64,000 nt of DNA from Thermococcus sp. 2319x1 (GTDB lineage Archaea; Methanobacteriota_B; Thermococci; Thermococcales; Thermococcaceae). A program made the position numbers and the translations under genes. Below the pieces are notes generated by a model that was not told the origin of the DNA, made no database searches, and was given only the letters and a program-made list of their open reading frames with translations. Within the stretch, counting starts at the first letter, position 1. Every line of letters begins with the position of its first letter. Shown one piece after another: positions 8,479 to 15,948 of the stretch. The stretch is taken from NCBI RefSeq assembly GCF_001484685.1, contig NZ_CP012200.1, positions 924,321 through 988,320 on the forward strand. Direction: 5' to 3'.

Positions 8479-9300
8479 CTACCTCAACCTCCTAACCTTC
8501 CTACCCTTTATGTCTATTCGCCCTTCCTTCTCAAGCATTCTCAGAATTTCTTCAAATGCCTTCCCGTTCATCACGTTTATTATCATGGTGCCCTTTTCGG
8601 TGGGTATCTCCATGGGCATCGCCTTGAGAAACGCCATGGTTAAGTCTTCTTTGGAAACCTTCTCGTTACCAAGGGCATTTAATATCTCGCTCGCAACTAT
8701 TCCCCTTGAGATAAGGGCAAAGTAAACATCCATAACCGTCTCTTCTTCAAAGTACTTTGCGGCTATATGCATAGCCCGGTTGATTTTCTCTATTTCAAGC
8801 TCCCGGATCTCTATCTCATATTCCGGAAGCAGGTCAACAAACGCAAACTGCTTCGCTATCTTCTCAATTTTCTCAAGGTTTTTTGCAATTTGATACGGAA
8901 ACCTGAACTGGAATTTGAGCTTTGTAATATCAACGTTTTCTTTTAACCTTGCTTTGTTCTCTTCAATAACAACTGCATCGTTTTTAAACAGCTGATCAAG
9001 AACGTCCCCCATCCAGTAGCCCTCTTGAAGGAGATGCTCTATTTCTTCACCCTCCTTAAGATGCTCAAGGGCATGGTTTATCTGCTCCTTAAACGTGAGA
9101 AAGCCCTCAAGAAGAATTTCCTTTTCCTCACCTTCAAAAGAGCTTATGGCATTGTTTATCTCCTCAAGCGTTCCTTCAATCATGTAGCCAATAAACGCCT
9201 CATACCCGAGTCTTTCCATAACAGCAAACCTGATCCCTTCCCTCTTAAGCTCGTTTAAGAAGGCTTCTTTCACAACTTCATTCTTTGTGAGCAACCTCAT
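8479..9300 (-). CDS. Conserved hypothetical protein, all-helical
   Basis: This 273-residue protein is not one I can assign. It is strongly charged, with many Glu and Lys residues, and appears mostly alpha-helical; there is no signal peptide, membrane helix or metal-binding cysteine. A short winged-helix-like end (EEILRMLEKEGRIDIKGRKV) could bind nucleic acid or a partner protein, but this is only a resemblance. The ATG is preceded by GGTGGTCAC on the minus strand. The gene is divergent from the Sm-like gene and convergent with the HypE-like gene. Confidence 0.6.
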   Translation of the reverse strand: MRLLTKNEVVKEAFLNELKREGIRFAVMERLGYEAFIGYMIEGTLEEINNAISSFEGEEKEILLEGFLTFKEQINHALEHLKEGEEIEHLLQEGYWMGDVLDQLFKNDAVVIEENKARLKENVDITKLKFQFRFPYQIAKNLEKIEKIAKQFAFVDLLPEYEIEIRELEIEKINRAMHIAAKYFEEETVMDVYFALISRGIVASEILNALGNEKVSKEDLTMAFLKAMPMEIPTEKGTMIINVMNGKAFEEILRMLEKEGRIDIKGRKVRRLR

Positions 9301-9359
9301 GTGACCACCAGATGGAAAAGGCTAAAAGTCATTTATAGTCTTTTTGTATAGGTGGGAAC

Positions 9360-9581
9360 ATGAGCGAAGAAAAACCCCTTTTGCTTGACAAAACCCTCGA
9401 AACGTGGAAAGGCAAACGTGTTGCCTTAGCGGTAAGCGGAGATCATTCCTTCACTGGGGTGCTAAAAGATTTTGACGAGGAAGTAATAATTTTGGAGAAC
9501 GTTGCCGATGTTGTGGGTAACCGGGGGAAAGCCTTGGTGGTAAGGATAGACGACACAAACTGGATAATGCTCTTAGAGTGA
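9360..9581 (+). CDS. Small Sm-like (LSm) domain protein
   Basis: The 73-residue protein fits the Sm fold: an N-terminal helix (LLLDKTLETWKGKRV), an Sm1-like stretch (ALAVSGDHSFTGVLKDFDEEVIILENV) and an Sm2-like end (KALVVRIDDTNWIMLLE). It differs from the main archaeal Sm protein of Thermococcales, so it is probably a second, divergent Sm-like protein that forms a ring and may bind RNA. A TATA box (CATTTATAG near 9331) and GGTGGG upstream of the ATG support the start. The stop codon overlaps an upstream GTG of the mobB gene, so the two are likely cotranscribed. Confidence 0.7.
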   Translation: MSEEKPLLLDKTLETWKGKRVALAVSGDHSFTGVLKDFDEEVIILENVADVVGNRGKALVVRIDDTNWIMLLE

Positions 9582-9586
9582 TAAAA

Positions 9587-10318
9587 ATGAGGGCAGTTGC
9601 GTTTGTAGGGTTTAAAAAGAGCGGGAAGACAACCACGGTAGAAAGGGTCGCAGGAGAACTCAAGAAAAGAGGATACAGGGTGGGGATAGCAAAGAGCATG
9701 CACACGAACTTTGACAGAAAGGACAGTGACACTTGGAAATTAAAAAGAGCAGCAGATTATGTAATTGTAAGAGCCCAAGACACAGATGCCCTCCTTTTTG
9801 AGGCAAAGGACTTAAATGCCCTATTATCCACAATGCCAGAGGTTGATTTCCTCCTCCTTGAGGGCTTCAAAGATGCCAAGCATTTGCCCAAGGTAATATG
9901 TGCCAAAAGTGAAGAGGAAGTGAAAGTATTAAACGATGGGCTTGCTATAGCCGTTAGCGGTGTTATATCAGGCGAAGCCAAAAGCATTGAAGGGCTTGAG
10001 GTGATAAATCCCCTTGAGAATCCCGAAAGACTGGCAGATTTAATAGAGGAAAGAGCGTTTATGCTGCCGAACATTAACTGCGGATTGTGCGGGTTTGACT
10101 GTTACGAGATGGCAAAGCTCATAGTAAAGGGCGAAAAGAGCACAGAAGACTGCGTTGTCTTAAGTTCAAAACCAAAGGTCATCGTTAGGGTTGATGGGAA
10201 GGAGCTTCCAATGAAAGACTGGGTTCAGGAGCTTGTTGAAAAGACCATTAAAGGCATGCTTTCCGCCATGAAGGGCTACAGAGAAGGGAGGAAAATAGAG
10301 ATTATAATCGAAGGCTAA
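9587..10318 (+). CDS. mobB: MobB-like P-loop protein with C-terminal cysteine cluster domain
   Basis: Residues 1-150 form a MobB-type P-loop domain with the Walker A motif GFKKSGKTTTVE and the switch-like motif LLLEGFKDAKHLPKV. Family members bind GTP and help attach the nucleotide to molybdopterin. A C-terminal extension has a four-cysteine cluster (CGLCGFDCYEMAKLI followed by EDC), which looks able to bind an iron-sulfur cluster and is known from other archaeal MobB fusions. I prefer the ATG at 9587 to the GTG at 9578 that overlaps the Sm-like stop. The 3' end overlaps the convergent JAMM gene by four bases. Thermococcales use tungstopterin enzymes, so a role in tungsten cofactor maturation is plausible. 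Confidence 0.8.
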   Translation: MRAVAFVGFKKSGKTTTVERVAGELKKRGYRVGIAKSMHTNFDRKDSDTWKLKRAADYVIVRAQDTDALLFEAKDLNALLSTMPEVDFLLLEGFKDAKHLPKVICAKSEEEVKVLNDGLAIAVSGVISGEAKSIEGLEVINPLENPERLADLIEERAFMLPNINCGLCGFDCYEMAKLIVKGEKSTEDCVVLSSKPKVIVRVDGKELPMKDWVQELVEKTIKGMLSAMKGYREGRKIEIIIEG

Positions 10319-10716
10319 GTTACTCCAACATTAATTTCTTTTATCTGGCCGTTTTCGAGAACAAATGCCCTATATTCTCCAGTGTTATTCACTATCAACC
10401 ATACGTTTCTCCACAAGTCCATGCCTTTCAAATCCCTATGAGAGGGATACGGGGAACAGTTAAGGTGGGAGTGAAATATTCCGATGACTTCCTTCCCCTC
10501 CTCTTCAGCTTTTTCAAGAACTCTGAGCGTTTCCAAAGGGTCTATTTCAAAGCCTACTGGAGAATTTAGCCGATTCTCTGCAAAGACAACATAGTCCACA
10601 AAGGCATCTTCCCCTTTCATCGTCCCTATCAAAAATCCGCATACTTCAACTTTGCTCTCTCTGGCCTTGGTTAGAATTTCCTTCAAATGTGCACGTTTTA
10701 TAAAAATACTCCTCAT
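10315..10716 (-). CDS. JAMM/MPN+ metalloprotease (candidate desampylase)
   Basis: The 133-residue protein is a single MPN+ domain with the full zinc site: Glu24 in EVCGFLIG, and His82, His84, Ser92 and Asp95 in FHSHLNCSPYPSHRD. All catalytic residues are present, so it should be active. Archaeal proteins of this size cleave ubiquitin-like SAMP proteins from their targets or process sulfur carriers. Its neighbour mobB, a molybdopterin gene, fits the link between SAMPs and MoaD-like sulfur carriers, but no SAMP gene is seen here. The gene ends inside the last codons of mobB. Confidence 0.85.
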   Translation of the reverse strand: MRSIFIKRAHLKEILTKARESKVEVCGFLIGTMKGEDAFVDYVVFAENRLNSPVGFEIDPLETLRVLEKAEEEGKEVIGIFHSHLNCSPYPSHRDLKGMDLWRNVWLIVNNTGEYRAFVLENGQIKEINVGVT

Positions 10717-10783
10717 GAGTGCTTCTCTTCCTCAGGCATTTAAATCTTTTTTGTTCACCAATGAATAAATCAGTGCAGAAAAG

Positions 10784-10793
10784 CTTATAAATA
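10784..10793 (+). promoter_or_regulatory. TATA box of the 47-codon gene
   Basis: CTTATAAATA is a near-consensus archaeal TATA box. It lies about 75 bases upstream of the small gene at 10860, which predicts a transcript start near 10814 and a leader of roughly 45 bases with a strong GAGGTGA site. The opposite strand carries the start of the JAMM gene, so this is a divergent promoter region. Confidence 0.5.
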
Positions 10794-10859
10794 GGTTTAC
10801 AATCATCAAGATTTGGTATCCCTTTATTATCACTCAAAATGATACAAGAGGTGAAAAAC

Positions 10860-11003
10860 ATGCTCGCGAGAATAGTCTACTACAAGAGGAATTCCATTCC
10901 CGAAGAGGAAATAGTTGTGGTTAGCAAGGTAGAGAAAGCCCTCGAAATAGCGAGAAGGAAGCTGGGGATAGAAGTTGTGGGGTTTGAAGTCGAAATAATT
11001 TGA
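10860..11003 (+). CDS. Small conserved-looking protein of 47 residues
   Basis: This short frame encodes 47 residues with a plausible beta-alpha-beta pattern: ARIVYYKRNSIPEEEIVVVS, then the helix VEKALEIARRKLG and the final strand EVVGFEVEII. It is preceded by a near-perfect TATA box and by GAGGTGA six bases before the ATG, which together make a real gene likely. I do not know the family, and no cysteines or membrane segments are present. It sits alone between the divergent JAMM gene and the convergent phosphoglycerate mutase gene. Confidence 0.6.
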   Translation: MLARIVYYKRNSIPEEEIVVVSKVEKALEIARRKLGIEVVGFEVEII

Positions 11004-11027
11004 TCACGATCGCCTTCTTCTCCCCTT

Positions 11028-11738
11028 TTATTCTATGTGCAAACTTTCATCATAGCCCCACTCATAGAGATAGCCTATCCTTTCAAGTTTTCCTTTAGAG
11101 TACTCATAAACAAGCGGCACTCCTGTGGGGATGTTAAGCTTCAAAACCTGCTCTTTAGTTAGCTTTTCTATGTGCATGACTATTGAGCGTAGGCTATTTC
11201 CATGGGCAGAGACAAGTACGTTTTTCCCCTTTTCAAGCTCGGGGAGTATCTTTTCTTTAAAATAAGGAATTGTTCTCTCGGCAGTGTCCTTAAGGCTTTC
11301 TCCTCCCGGCGGTGCTATGTCGTAGCTTCTCCTCCACAGTAAAACTTTATCTTCTCCGTAGATTTTCTTTGCCTCATCCTTGTTAAAACCCTGCAGTTTG
11401 CCGTAATAGCGCTCGTTGAGATGCCACGACTTATAAACGGGGACGTAATTTTTCCCGTATTCCCCATATACGATTCCCCAGTCTTTCATTTTTCCGTTTT
11501 CGTGCTCTATCTTCGGAACGCCGGAGGTGTTTTTGCTCATAACGAGCATTGCAGTCTGGATTGCTCTGACAAGTTCTGAGGTAAATACCACATCTATCTT
11601 CCACCCTCTCAAAAGTTCTCCAGCCTTTAAAGCTTCTTCAATTCCCCTTTCGCTCAAAGGCACATCAACCCAGCCTGTAAAAAGGTTTAGCTTATTCCAC
11701 AGACTTTCGCCATGTCTTATTAGTATAAGTTTGCTCAT
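11028..11738 (-). CDS. gpmA: 2,3-bisphosphoglycerate-dependent phosphoglycerate mutase
   Basis: The 236-residue protein has the histidine phosphatase signature LILIRHGESLWN, the substrate motifs FTGWVDVPLSERG and TSELVRAIQTA, the dPGM-specific insert HLNERYYGKLQGFNKDEA and the second histidine in VSAHGNSLRS. Full retention of the dPGM insert argues for true interconversion of 2- and 3-phosphoglycerate rather than a broad phosphatase. Thermococcales normally use the unrelated cofactor-independent enzyme for glycolysis, so this bacterial-looking enzyme may be an acquired duplicate. I chose the ATG at 11738, five bases after AGGTGA. A decayed coding stretch overlaps its leader. Confidence 0.85.
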   Translation of the reverse strand: MSKLILIRHGESLWNKLNLFTGWVDVPLSERGIEEALKAGELLRGWKIDVVFTSELVRAIQTAMLVMSKNTSGVPKIEHENGKMKDWGIVYGEYGKNYVPVYKSWHLNERYYGKLQGFNKDEAKKIYGEDKVLLWRRSYDIAPPGGESLKDTAERTIPYFKEKILPELEKGKNVLVSAHGNSLRSIVMHIEKLTKEQVLKLNIPTGVPLVYEYSKGKLERIGYLYEWGYDESLHIE

Positions 11739-11743
11739 TAGGT

Positions 11744-11850
11744 TCACCTAAAAATTGTTGGTGGACTGGTATAAAGCTCTTTCTGTTCAAGGATGAGCAA
11801 CGGCAGTTTTTCTTTTGACCATTCAAACTCGTAGTGACACCACCCTCGTA
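11744..11850 (-). pseudogene. Possible C-terminal relic of an unknown gene upstream of gpmA
   Basis: On the minus strand an open stretch reads RGWCHYEFEWSKEKLPLLI, continues in coding-like fashion for about ten more residues, and ends in a TGA that overlaps the gpmA ribosome binding site. No start codon exists in frame; stops lie just upstream. The composition looks protein-like rather than random, so it may be the end of a gene whose front part was lost when gpmA arrived. I cannot name a family. The alternative is that it is only the long gpmA leader, since a TATA-like sequence lies near 11868. Confidence 0.25.
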
Positions 11851-11913
11851 GAAGATTAAAATTATATAGGTAAATGCACAGTCATAAATAGCTATAGCAA
11901 AGGAGGGACTTAC

Positions 11914-12117
11914 ATGGAAAGGAGGCTCTACAGAAGTAGAAAGAACAGAATGCTCTTCGGAGTTTGTGGGGGATTGGGAGAATACTTTAACGTAGATCCT
12001 ACCCTTGTCAGGATACTCTTTATAATCCTGCTCTTGGGAAGTGTAGGAACTGCAATATTGCTATACTTTCTTTTAGCTATTGTAATACCGGAGGAACCTG
12101 AAAATGGAGGTGAGTGA
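11914..12117 (+). CDS. PspC domain protein, short form
   Basis: The 67-residue product is a single PspC domain: the basic N terminus MERRLYRSRKNRMLFGVCGG, the motif LGEYFNVDPTLVRILF and one transmembrane segment ending in VIPEEPENGGE. PspC proteins sense membrane stress in bacteria; the archaeal role is not established. A strong AAGGAGGG site lies before the ATG, and a TATA-like AAATTATATAG stands near 11868-11878. It starts a PspC-PspC-DUF4097 operon, and its stop codon overlaps the start region of the next gene. Confidence 0.85.
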   Translation: MERRLYRSRKNRMLFGVCGGLGEYFNVDPTLVRILFIILLLGSVGTAILLYFLLAIVIPEEPENGGE

Positions 12118-12563
12118 TGGTGGAAAAGAGACTCAAAAGGAGTAAAAAGAATAAAATATTTTTGGGAGTTCTTGGAGGAATAGCCGAATATATCGACGTT
12201 GATCCAACTATAGTGAGGGTACTCTTCATCCTTCTCTGTCTCGTTGAGCCAGTTTTCATCCTGGCGTATTTCTTAATGGCTATAGTTATGCCCGAAGAAG
12301 AGGAGGAAAGAGTAACTGCAGAGAAAATTCCAGAGAAGATCGAAAAGCTAGCTGAAGAGGCTGGAGAAAAAGTTGAAGAACTGACCAAAAAAGCTCCAAA
12401 GGTAGAGAAAAAAGACGACACGAAGCTTTTTGGGATAGCCCTTGTCCTTTTAGGAGCAGTGTTGCTCTTAAAGGTTTTCATACCGTTGCCACTCTTTGGA
12501 CTAAGGGTAATAGTTGCACTGCTTATCCTCTTACTCGGCCTGTACCTGATAGCGAGGGGATGA
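12117..12563 (+). CDS. PspC domain protein with acidic linker and C-terminal membrane pair
   Basis: The first 60 residues repeat the PspC fold of the upstream gene (FLGVLGGIAEYIDVDPTIVR), so this gene probably arose by duplication. An acidic and basic helical linker follows (about residues 65-100, EKIPEKIEKLAEEAGEKVEE), which could form a coiled coil, then two closely spaced transmembrane segments at the C terminus. The ATG at 12117 is three bases after GGAGGTGA and overlaps the previous stop codon. The downstream DUF4097 protein has a similar two-helix N terminus, so the three products may work together in the membrane. Confidence 0.83.
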   Translation: MVEKRLKRSKKNKIFLGVLGGIAEYIDVDPTIVRVLFILLCLVEPVFILAYFLMAIVMPEEEEERVTAEKIPEKIEKLAEEAGEKVEELTKKAPKVEKKDDTKLFGIALVLLGAVLLLKVFIPLPLFGLRVIVALLILLLGLYLIARG

Positions 12564-12566
12564 GAA

Positions 12567-13424
12567 ATGAAAAAACTTCTTGGGGTCTTTTTAACCTTTT
12601 TGGGACTGTTAATCCTTTTAAAAAGCATTAGACCGGAGTTGTACGACCACCTCATCCCATATGCACACTACATTAGGGAGGCATTTTGGGGAGTAGTGCT
12701 CATTGCTGCCGGTCTCTACGTGCTGATTAAGAACAAAACCGCAAGAACAGCCATAGCACTTGCCCTTATTCTTTACTTGGCATTATTCCTTGTAACCTCT
12801 CCACACTACTCATGGAGATTTTCCTTCAAAGATGCCGGAGAGATAAAGACGCTTGGAAAATTTAACTCCTCTGAAGTATTGATAGAAAACATTGCCGCAG
12901 AAATAACAGTAGAACATGGAACAAATGGGATAGAGGTCTTCAGCAATCTGCCGGTGAAGATAGAAGAAGGCGAGACCTTGAGAATTTCATGTGCCGGGTG
13001 TGGAGAGTACGAAAATGGAAAGCTCTTAGTAAAAGTCGGAGATGATAAGATAGCATCCTTAGCCCTAAGGAACACGGTTGGAGATGTGAAGGTTGATTTG
13101 GGGGGAATTTCTTCGGTTACATTGGACAATGTTGTTGGCGAGGTCACAATTTCAGGGGCATTTAGCTCGCTCGTTGCAAGGAACTTCATTGGGGATATGG
13201 AGATAGAATTGGAGAGATGCCCAGAAAATAAGGAGTACTGCTCTCAAATTGAAATATACAGGGGAAGCGGAGAGATCAACATTTCTCCTCCAGCTGGCAC
13301 CAAGGTAGTTCCCATGATTGAGGGCTCTCTAACTTCACTAACTATAAACGAGGGATTTGAAATCGGGGAGAAAACATTAAAACTAACAGTCAAAAACTTC
13401 ATTGGAAAAATAGTCGTGGAATGA
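12567..13424 (+). CDS. Membrane protein with N-terminal helices and DUF4097/LiaF-like beta domain
   Basis: The 285-residue protein starts with three hydrophobic helices (about residues 1-85), related in pattern to the C-terminal pair of the preceding PspC protein, followed by an extracellular repetitive beta region (about 90-285) with motifs such as LRNTVGDVKVDLGGISSVTL and LDNVVGEVTISGAF. This resembles the DUF4097/LiaF-type adhesin-like beta-helix found beside PspC genes in bacteria, where it takes part in envelope-stress signalling. Two cysteine pairs are present in the beta domain. The gene follows the PspC gene by three bases, and its TGA overlaps the start of the CitG-like gene. Confidence 0.75.
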   Translation: MKKLLGVFLTFLGLLILLKSIRPELYDHLIPYAHYIREAFWGVVLIAAGLYVLIKNKTARTAIALALILYLALFLVTSPHYSWRFSFKDAGEIKTLGKFNSSEVLIENIAAEITVEHGTNGIEVFSNLPVKIEEGETLRISCAGCGEYENGKLLVKVGDDKIASLALRNTVGDVKVDLGGISSVTLDNVVGEVTISGAFSSLVARNFIGDMEIELERCPENKEYCSQIEIYRGSGEINISPPAGTKVVPMIEGSLTSLTINEGFEIGEKTLKLTVKNFIGKIVVE

Positions 13425-14317
13425 TGGCTATGGACAAGTGGGAAGTCGTCAAGGCCTTTACCCTTGGCTCTCTGCTCGAGGCAACAATACCCAAGCCGGG
13501 GAACGTAAACAGATATAGAGACTTTGAGGACCTTACCCTTTACCATTTCCTTTTTGCCCATACAGCTGTCATGGATGTTCTTTTTGAGGCTGCAGAGAAG
13601 GGAGAATTAATTAGGAAAGGCAAAATTTCACCAGCAGAGGCTGAGATAGGAGCACTGATAAGAAAGGCCATTGAAAACTCCAGGAAAGCCCAAAACTCAA
13701 ACCCCAACTTTGGAATAATCACCCTTGAGATTCCACTTGCAATCGCACTAACCTGGGCAAAAGACATTGAAGCAGAAGAAGAGGCTAAAAAGCTTATTGT
13801 CCTCTCCACTCCCCAAGACAGTGTGGAGTTTTACAGAGCCATAAGAACCGCAAACCCAAAGGGGATTAAGAGAGGTGTAAAATATGACGTTTACGACGAT
13901 GCCTCCTTTGAAGAGCTTCTCAGAGATGGAATAAACCTCAAAAAACTTGCCGAAATTTCAAGCGAGAGGGAATTAATTTTTAGGGAGTGGCTCACAGGTT
14001 ATAGGATTAGCTATTCAACTTTTTACAGGCTTAAAGAGCTGACCTCAAGGCTTTCACTTGAAGAAGCCACTATCAAAGCCTTTCTCGAGCTTCTCTCTCG
14101 CCATATAGATACTCTAATCGTAAGAAAAGCCGGACTTGAGGAGGCAAAGCTCGTCCAAAAGAAAGCAAAAGAAACCCTTTCCGGAAAGCTCACTCTTGAA
14201 GAGTTTGATGAATTCTTAAGGGAAAAGAAGGACCTAAGAAACCCCGGAAGCTTGGCGGACATAATGGCGGTTTCACTTGGCTTGCTAATCTTAAGCGGCT
14301 ACCCCCTCAGTCTTTGA
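13421..14317 (+). CDS. CitG/MdcB-like triphosphoribosyl-dephospho-CoA synthase family protein
   Basis: The 298-residue protein carries the family signature near the N terminus (GSLLEATIPKPGNVNRYRDFED), acidic metal-binding residues in the middle and the C-terminal RNPGSLADIMAVSLGLLIL. In bacteria the family makes the prosthetic-group precursor of citrate and malonate decarboxylases from ATP and dephospho-CoA. Archaeal members occur without the lyase subunits, and none is seen here, so the true product may differ. The ATG overlaps the stop of the DUF4097 gene (ATGA), so it is probably translated from the same message. The 3' end overlaps the convergent DUF1884 gene by 11 bases. Confidence 0.78.
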   Translation: MMAMDKWEVVKAFTLGSLLEATIPKPGNVNRYRDFEDLTLYHFLFAHTAVMDVLFEAAEKGELIRKGKISPAEAEIGALIRKAIENSRKAQNSNPNFGIITLEIPLAIALTWAKDIEAEEEAKKLIVLSTPQDSVEFYRAIRTANPKGIKRGVKYDVYDDASFEELLRDGINLKKLAEISSERELIFREWLTGYRISYSTFYRLKELTSRLSLEEATIKAFLELLSRHIDTLIVRKAGLEEAKLVQKKAKETLSGKLTLEEFDEFLREKKDLRNPGSLADIMAVSLGLLILSGYPLSL

Positions 14318-14591
14318 TAATCTTAACCCTTTTTGCCCCTCCAAGACCCAAACCAAGGACTTTTGAGTCAATTACAACGGCATCTTCCCCAAATTCCTCG
14401 ACAACCTTGACTTTGAGCCCGGAAATTTCATAAACTGCATCTTCTCCCCCAAACTCCTCGTTGACCTGTGCTTTTAAAAACTCGTAAGCTTCCTTTCCAA
14501 AGAGCACCAAATCCGGCTCGAATCCATCCATCTTAAGCTCGTTGGCTTTTTCTTCGACAGCACTTAAAACCCTAATAAGTTCTCCTCTCAT
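14307..14591 (-). CDS. DUF1884 protein (A-domain, family 4 encapsulin-like)
   Basis: I place the start at the ATG at 14591, with GGTGA upstream, giving 94 residues that begin MRGELIRVLSAVEEKA. The longer upstream frame overlaps the osmC gene and lacks a good site. The sequence fits DUF1884 (PF08967), known from Pyrococcus furiosus PF0899. From the literature as I recall it, this family has been proposed as family 4, or A-domain, encapsulins: stand-alone remnants of the HK97 capsid fold in hyperthermophiles, usually paired with one enzyme gene. Conserved-looking parts are FEPDLVLFGKEAYEFL and VIDSKVLGLGLGGAKRVKI. It follows an OsmC gene by 34 bases on the same strand, so OsmC is the candidate partner. 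Confidence 0.75.
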   Translation of the reverse strand: MRGELIRVLSAVEEKANELKMDGFEPDLVLFGKEAYEFLKAQVNEEFGGEDAVYEISGLKVKVVEEFGEDAVVIDSKVLGLGLGGAKRVKIIKD

Positions 14592-14625
14592 CCAATTCAC
14601 CATAATATAATTTGGAAAAAGAGAC

Positions 14626-15024
14626 TTAAACTTTTTCCCTAATAATCTCATAGGAGTAAGTAACTTCCGTCCCGCTGAGCTTGAGATGGGCTGAAGCGGA
14701 GCAGTACTTTTCTTGGCTAAGCTCTATAGCCCGTTTCGCTTTTTCCTCATTTACGTTTCCATAGATTTTATAGTGGATGTGAACTTTAGTGTAAATTTTC
14801 GGATGTTCTTCCCGCCTTTCCCCGCTTATTTCAACCTCAAGATCCTCAAGGGGCTCGCGCATCTTCTGAAGGATCATCACTACATCTATGGCCGTACAGC
14901 CTGCCACGCTGAGGAGAAGGGTCTTCATTGGTGAGATGCCTTTCTCCCCGAACAGTATCTTTCCACCTTCTTCTGTAAGCGCTTCAAATTTGGAATCCCC
15001 AATCCATCTAACCGTTCCTTTCAT
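14626..15024 (-). CDS. OsmC/Ohr family peroxiredoxin-like protein
   Basis: The 132-residue protein has both redox cysteines of the family: Cys43 in LLSVAGCTAIDVVMILQKMR and Cys108 in SQEKYCSASAHL. OsmC proteins are dimeric and reduce organic hydroperoxides with these two thiols. The ATG at 15024 has GGTGA five bases before it, better than the upstream GTG. The gene precedes the DUF1884 gene on the same strand and probably shares its transcript. The region just upstream holds the TATA box of the divergent radical SAM gene. Confidence 0.85.
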   Translation of the reverse strand: MKGTVRWIGDSKFEALTEEGGKILFGEKGISPMKTLLLSVAGCTAIDVVMILQKMREPLEDLEVEISGERREEHPKIYTKVHIHYKIYGNVNEEKAKRAIELSQEKYCSASAHLKLSGTEVTYSYEIIREKV

Positions 15025-15084
15025 GAAAATCACCAGCCTAAGATTGCAGGAAAATTTTAAATGTCTTTTGTGAACCTATGGTGT

Positions 15085-15948
15085 ATGTACATAAGGCCCT
15101 TCGACCCCTGGAAATCGAAGCTCTGCACATGCCCCTTTAAGTATACCCTTAACATCTACACCGGCTGTGACCATGCGTGTGTTTACTGCTACATAACCTC
15201 CTATATCCCTAAAGCCTTTAAAGTGAGGATAAAGGAAAACCTCCTCCCAAACCTAGAAAGGGAACTCCGAAAATTTAACAGGAAATTCATAGTAGCCCTC
15301 TCCTACTCTTCTGACCCGTATCCAACAATAGACAAGGATTTGGGAATAACCCGAAAGGTGCTTGAACTCTTCAAGAGATACGATATTCCATGCTTAATTT
15401 TGACGAAATCTAACCTATTCGAGAGAGATTTGGACATTTTGAGAACCCTAAAGTGCGCTGTTGGAATCACAGTCACCACGGTAGATGAGGAAAAAGCGAA
15501 ACTCTTAGAGCCAAACGCACCCTTGCCGAGGGAAAGAATCAAGGCATTGAAAAAAGCAAAGAAGGAAGGCATCCCTGTCTACGCTCGAATAGATCCGATA
15601 ATACCCTTTTACACTTGGGAAGACTTTGATGAGACCCTTGATTCGTTGAGCTTTGTGTCTCACATAACCGTCTCAACTTTAAAACTCCGGGTGGATTCCT
15701 GGAGGAGAATGGAGGCAAAGTTCCCTGAGCTAATGAAAAAGCTCACACCCCTTTACAAGAGAGGGGAAAGGATAGGAGGTTATTATTACCTGCCAAAAGA
15801 CATGAGATTTAAAATCCTAGAGGAGGCGAGGAAAAAGATAGAGGCGAAGGGCATGACCTTCGGCTCCTGCAGGGAGGGCTATTATTCATACCCCAGCTGC
15901 GATGGTTCTCATCTGGTATTACAGCTCCTACACGGGGAGATCTATTGA
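15085..15948 (+). CDS. Radical SAM protein, SplB-like
   Basis: The 287-residue protein has the radical SAM cluster motif in YTGCDHACVYCYI (C28, C32, C35) and an extra cysteine pair near the N terminus (LCTCPF). The following pattern (VALSYSSDPYPTIDKDLGIT, LTKSNLFERDLDIL, YARIDPIIPF) is that of the spore photoproduct lyase-like group of archaeal radical SAM proteins, whose substrate is unknown. The longest frame starts at 15061, but a TATA-like AATTTTAAAT (15052-15061) overlaps that codon and points to a transcript start near 15082. The ATG at 15085 is therefore the likely leaderless start. The end overlaps the convergent amidotransferase-like gene by 21 bases. Confidence 0.8.
   Translation: MYIRPFDPWKSKLCTCPFKYTLNIYTGCDHACVYCYITSYIPKAFKVRIKENLLPNLERELRKFNRKFIVALSYSSDPYPTIDKDLGITRKVLELFKRYDIPCLILTKSNLFERDLDILRTLKCAVGITVTTVDEEKAKLLEPNAPLPRERIKALKKAKKEGIPVYARIDPIIPFYTWEDFDETLDSLSFVSHITVSTLKLRVDSWRRMEAKFPELMKKLTPLYKRGERIGGYYYLPKDMRFKILEEARKKIEAKGMTFGSCREGYYSYPSCDGSHLVLQLLHGEIY

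Noticed and set aside
13244-13561. 105-codon minus-strand frame across the DUF4097/CitG junction
   Set aside because: It spans two well-supported genes on the plus strand and lacks a ribosome binding site and conserved motifs.
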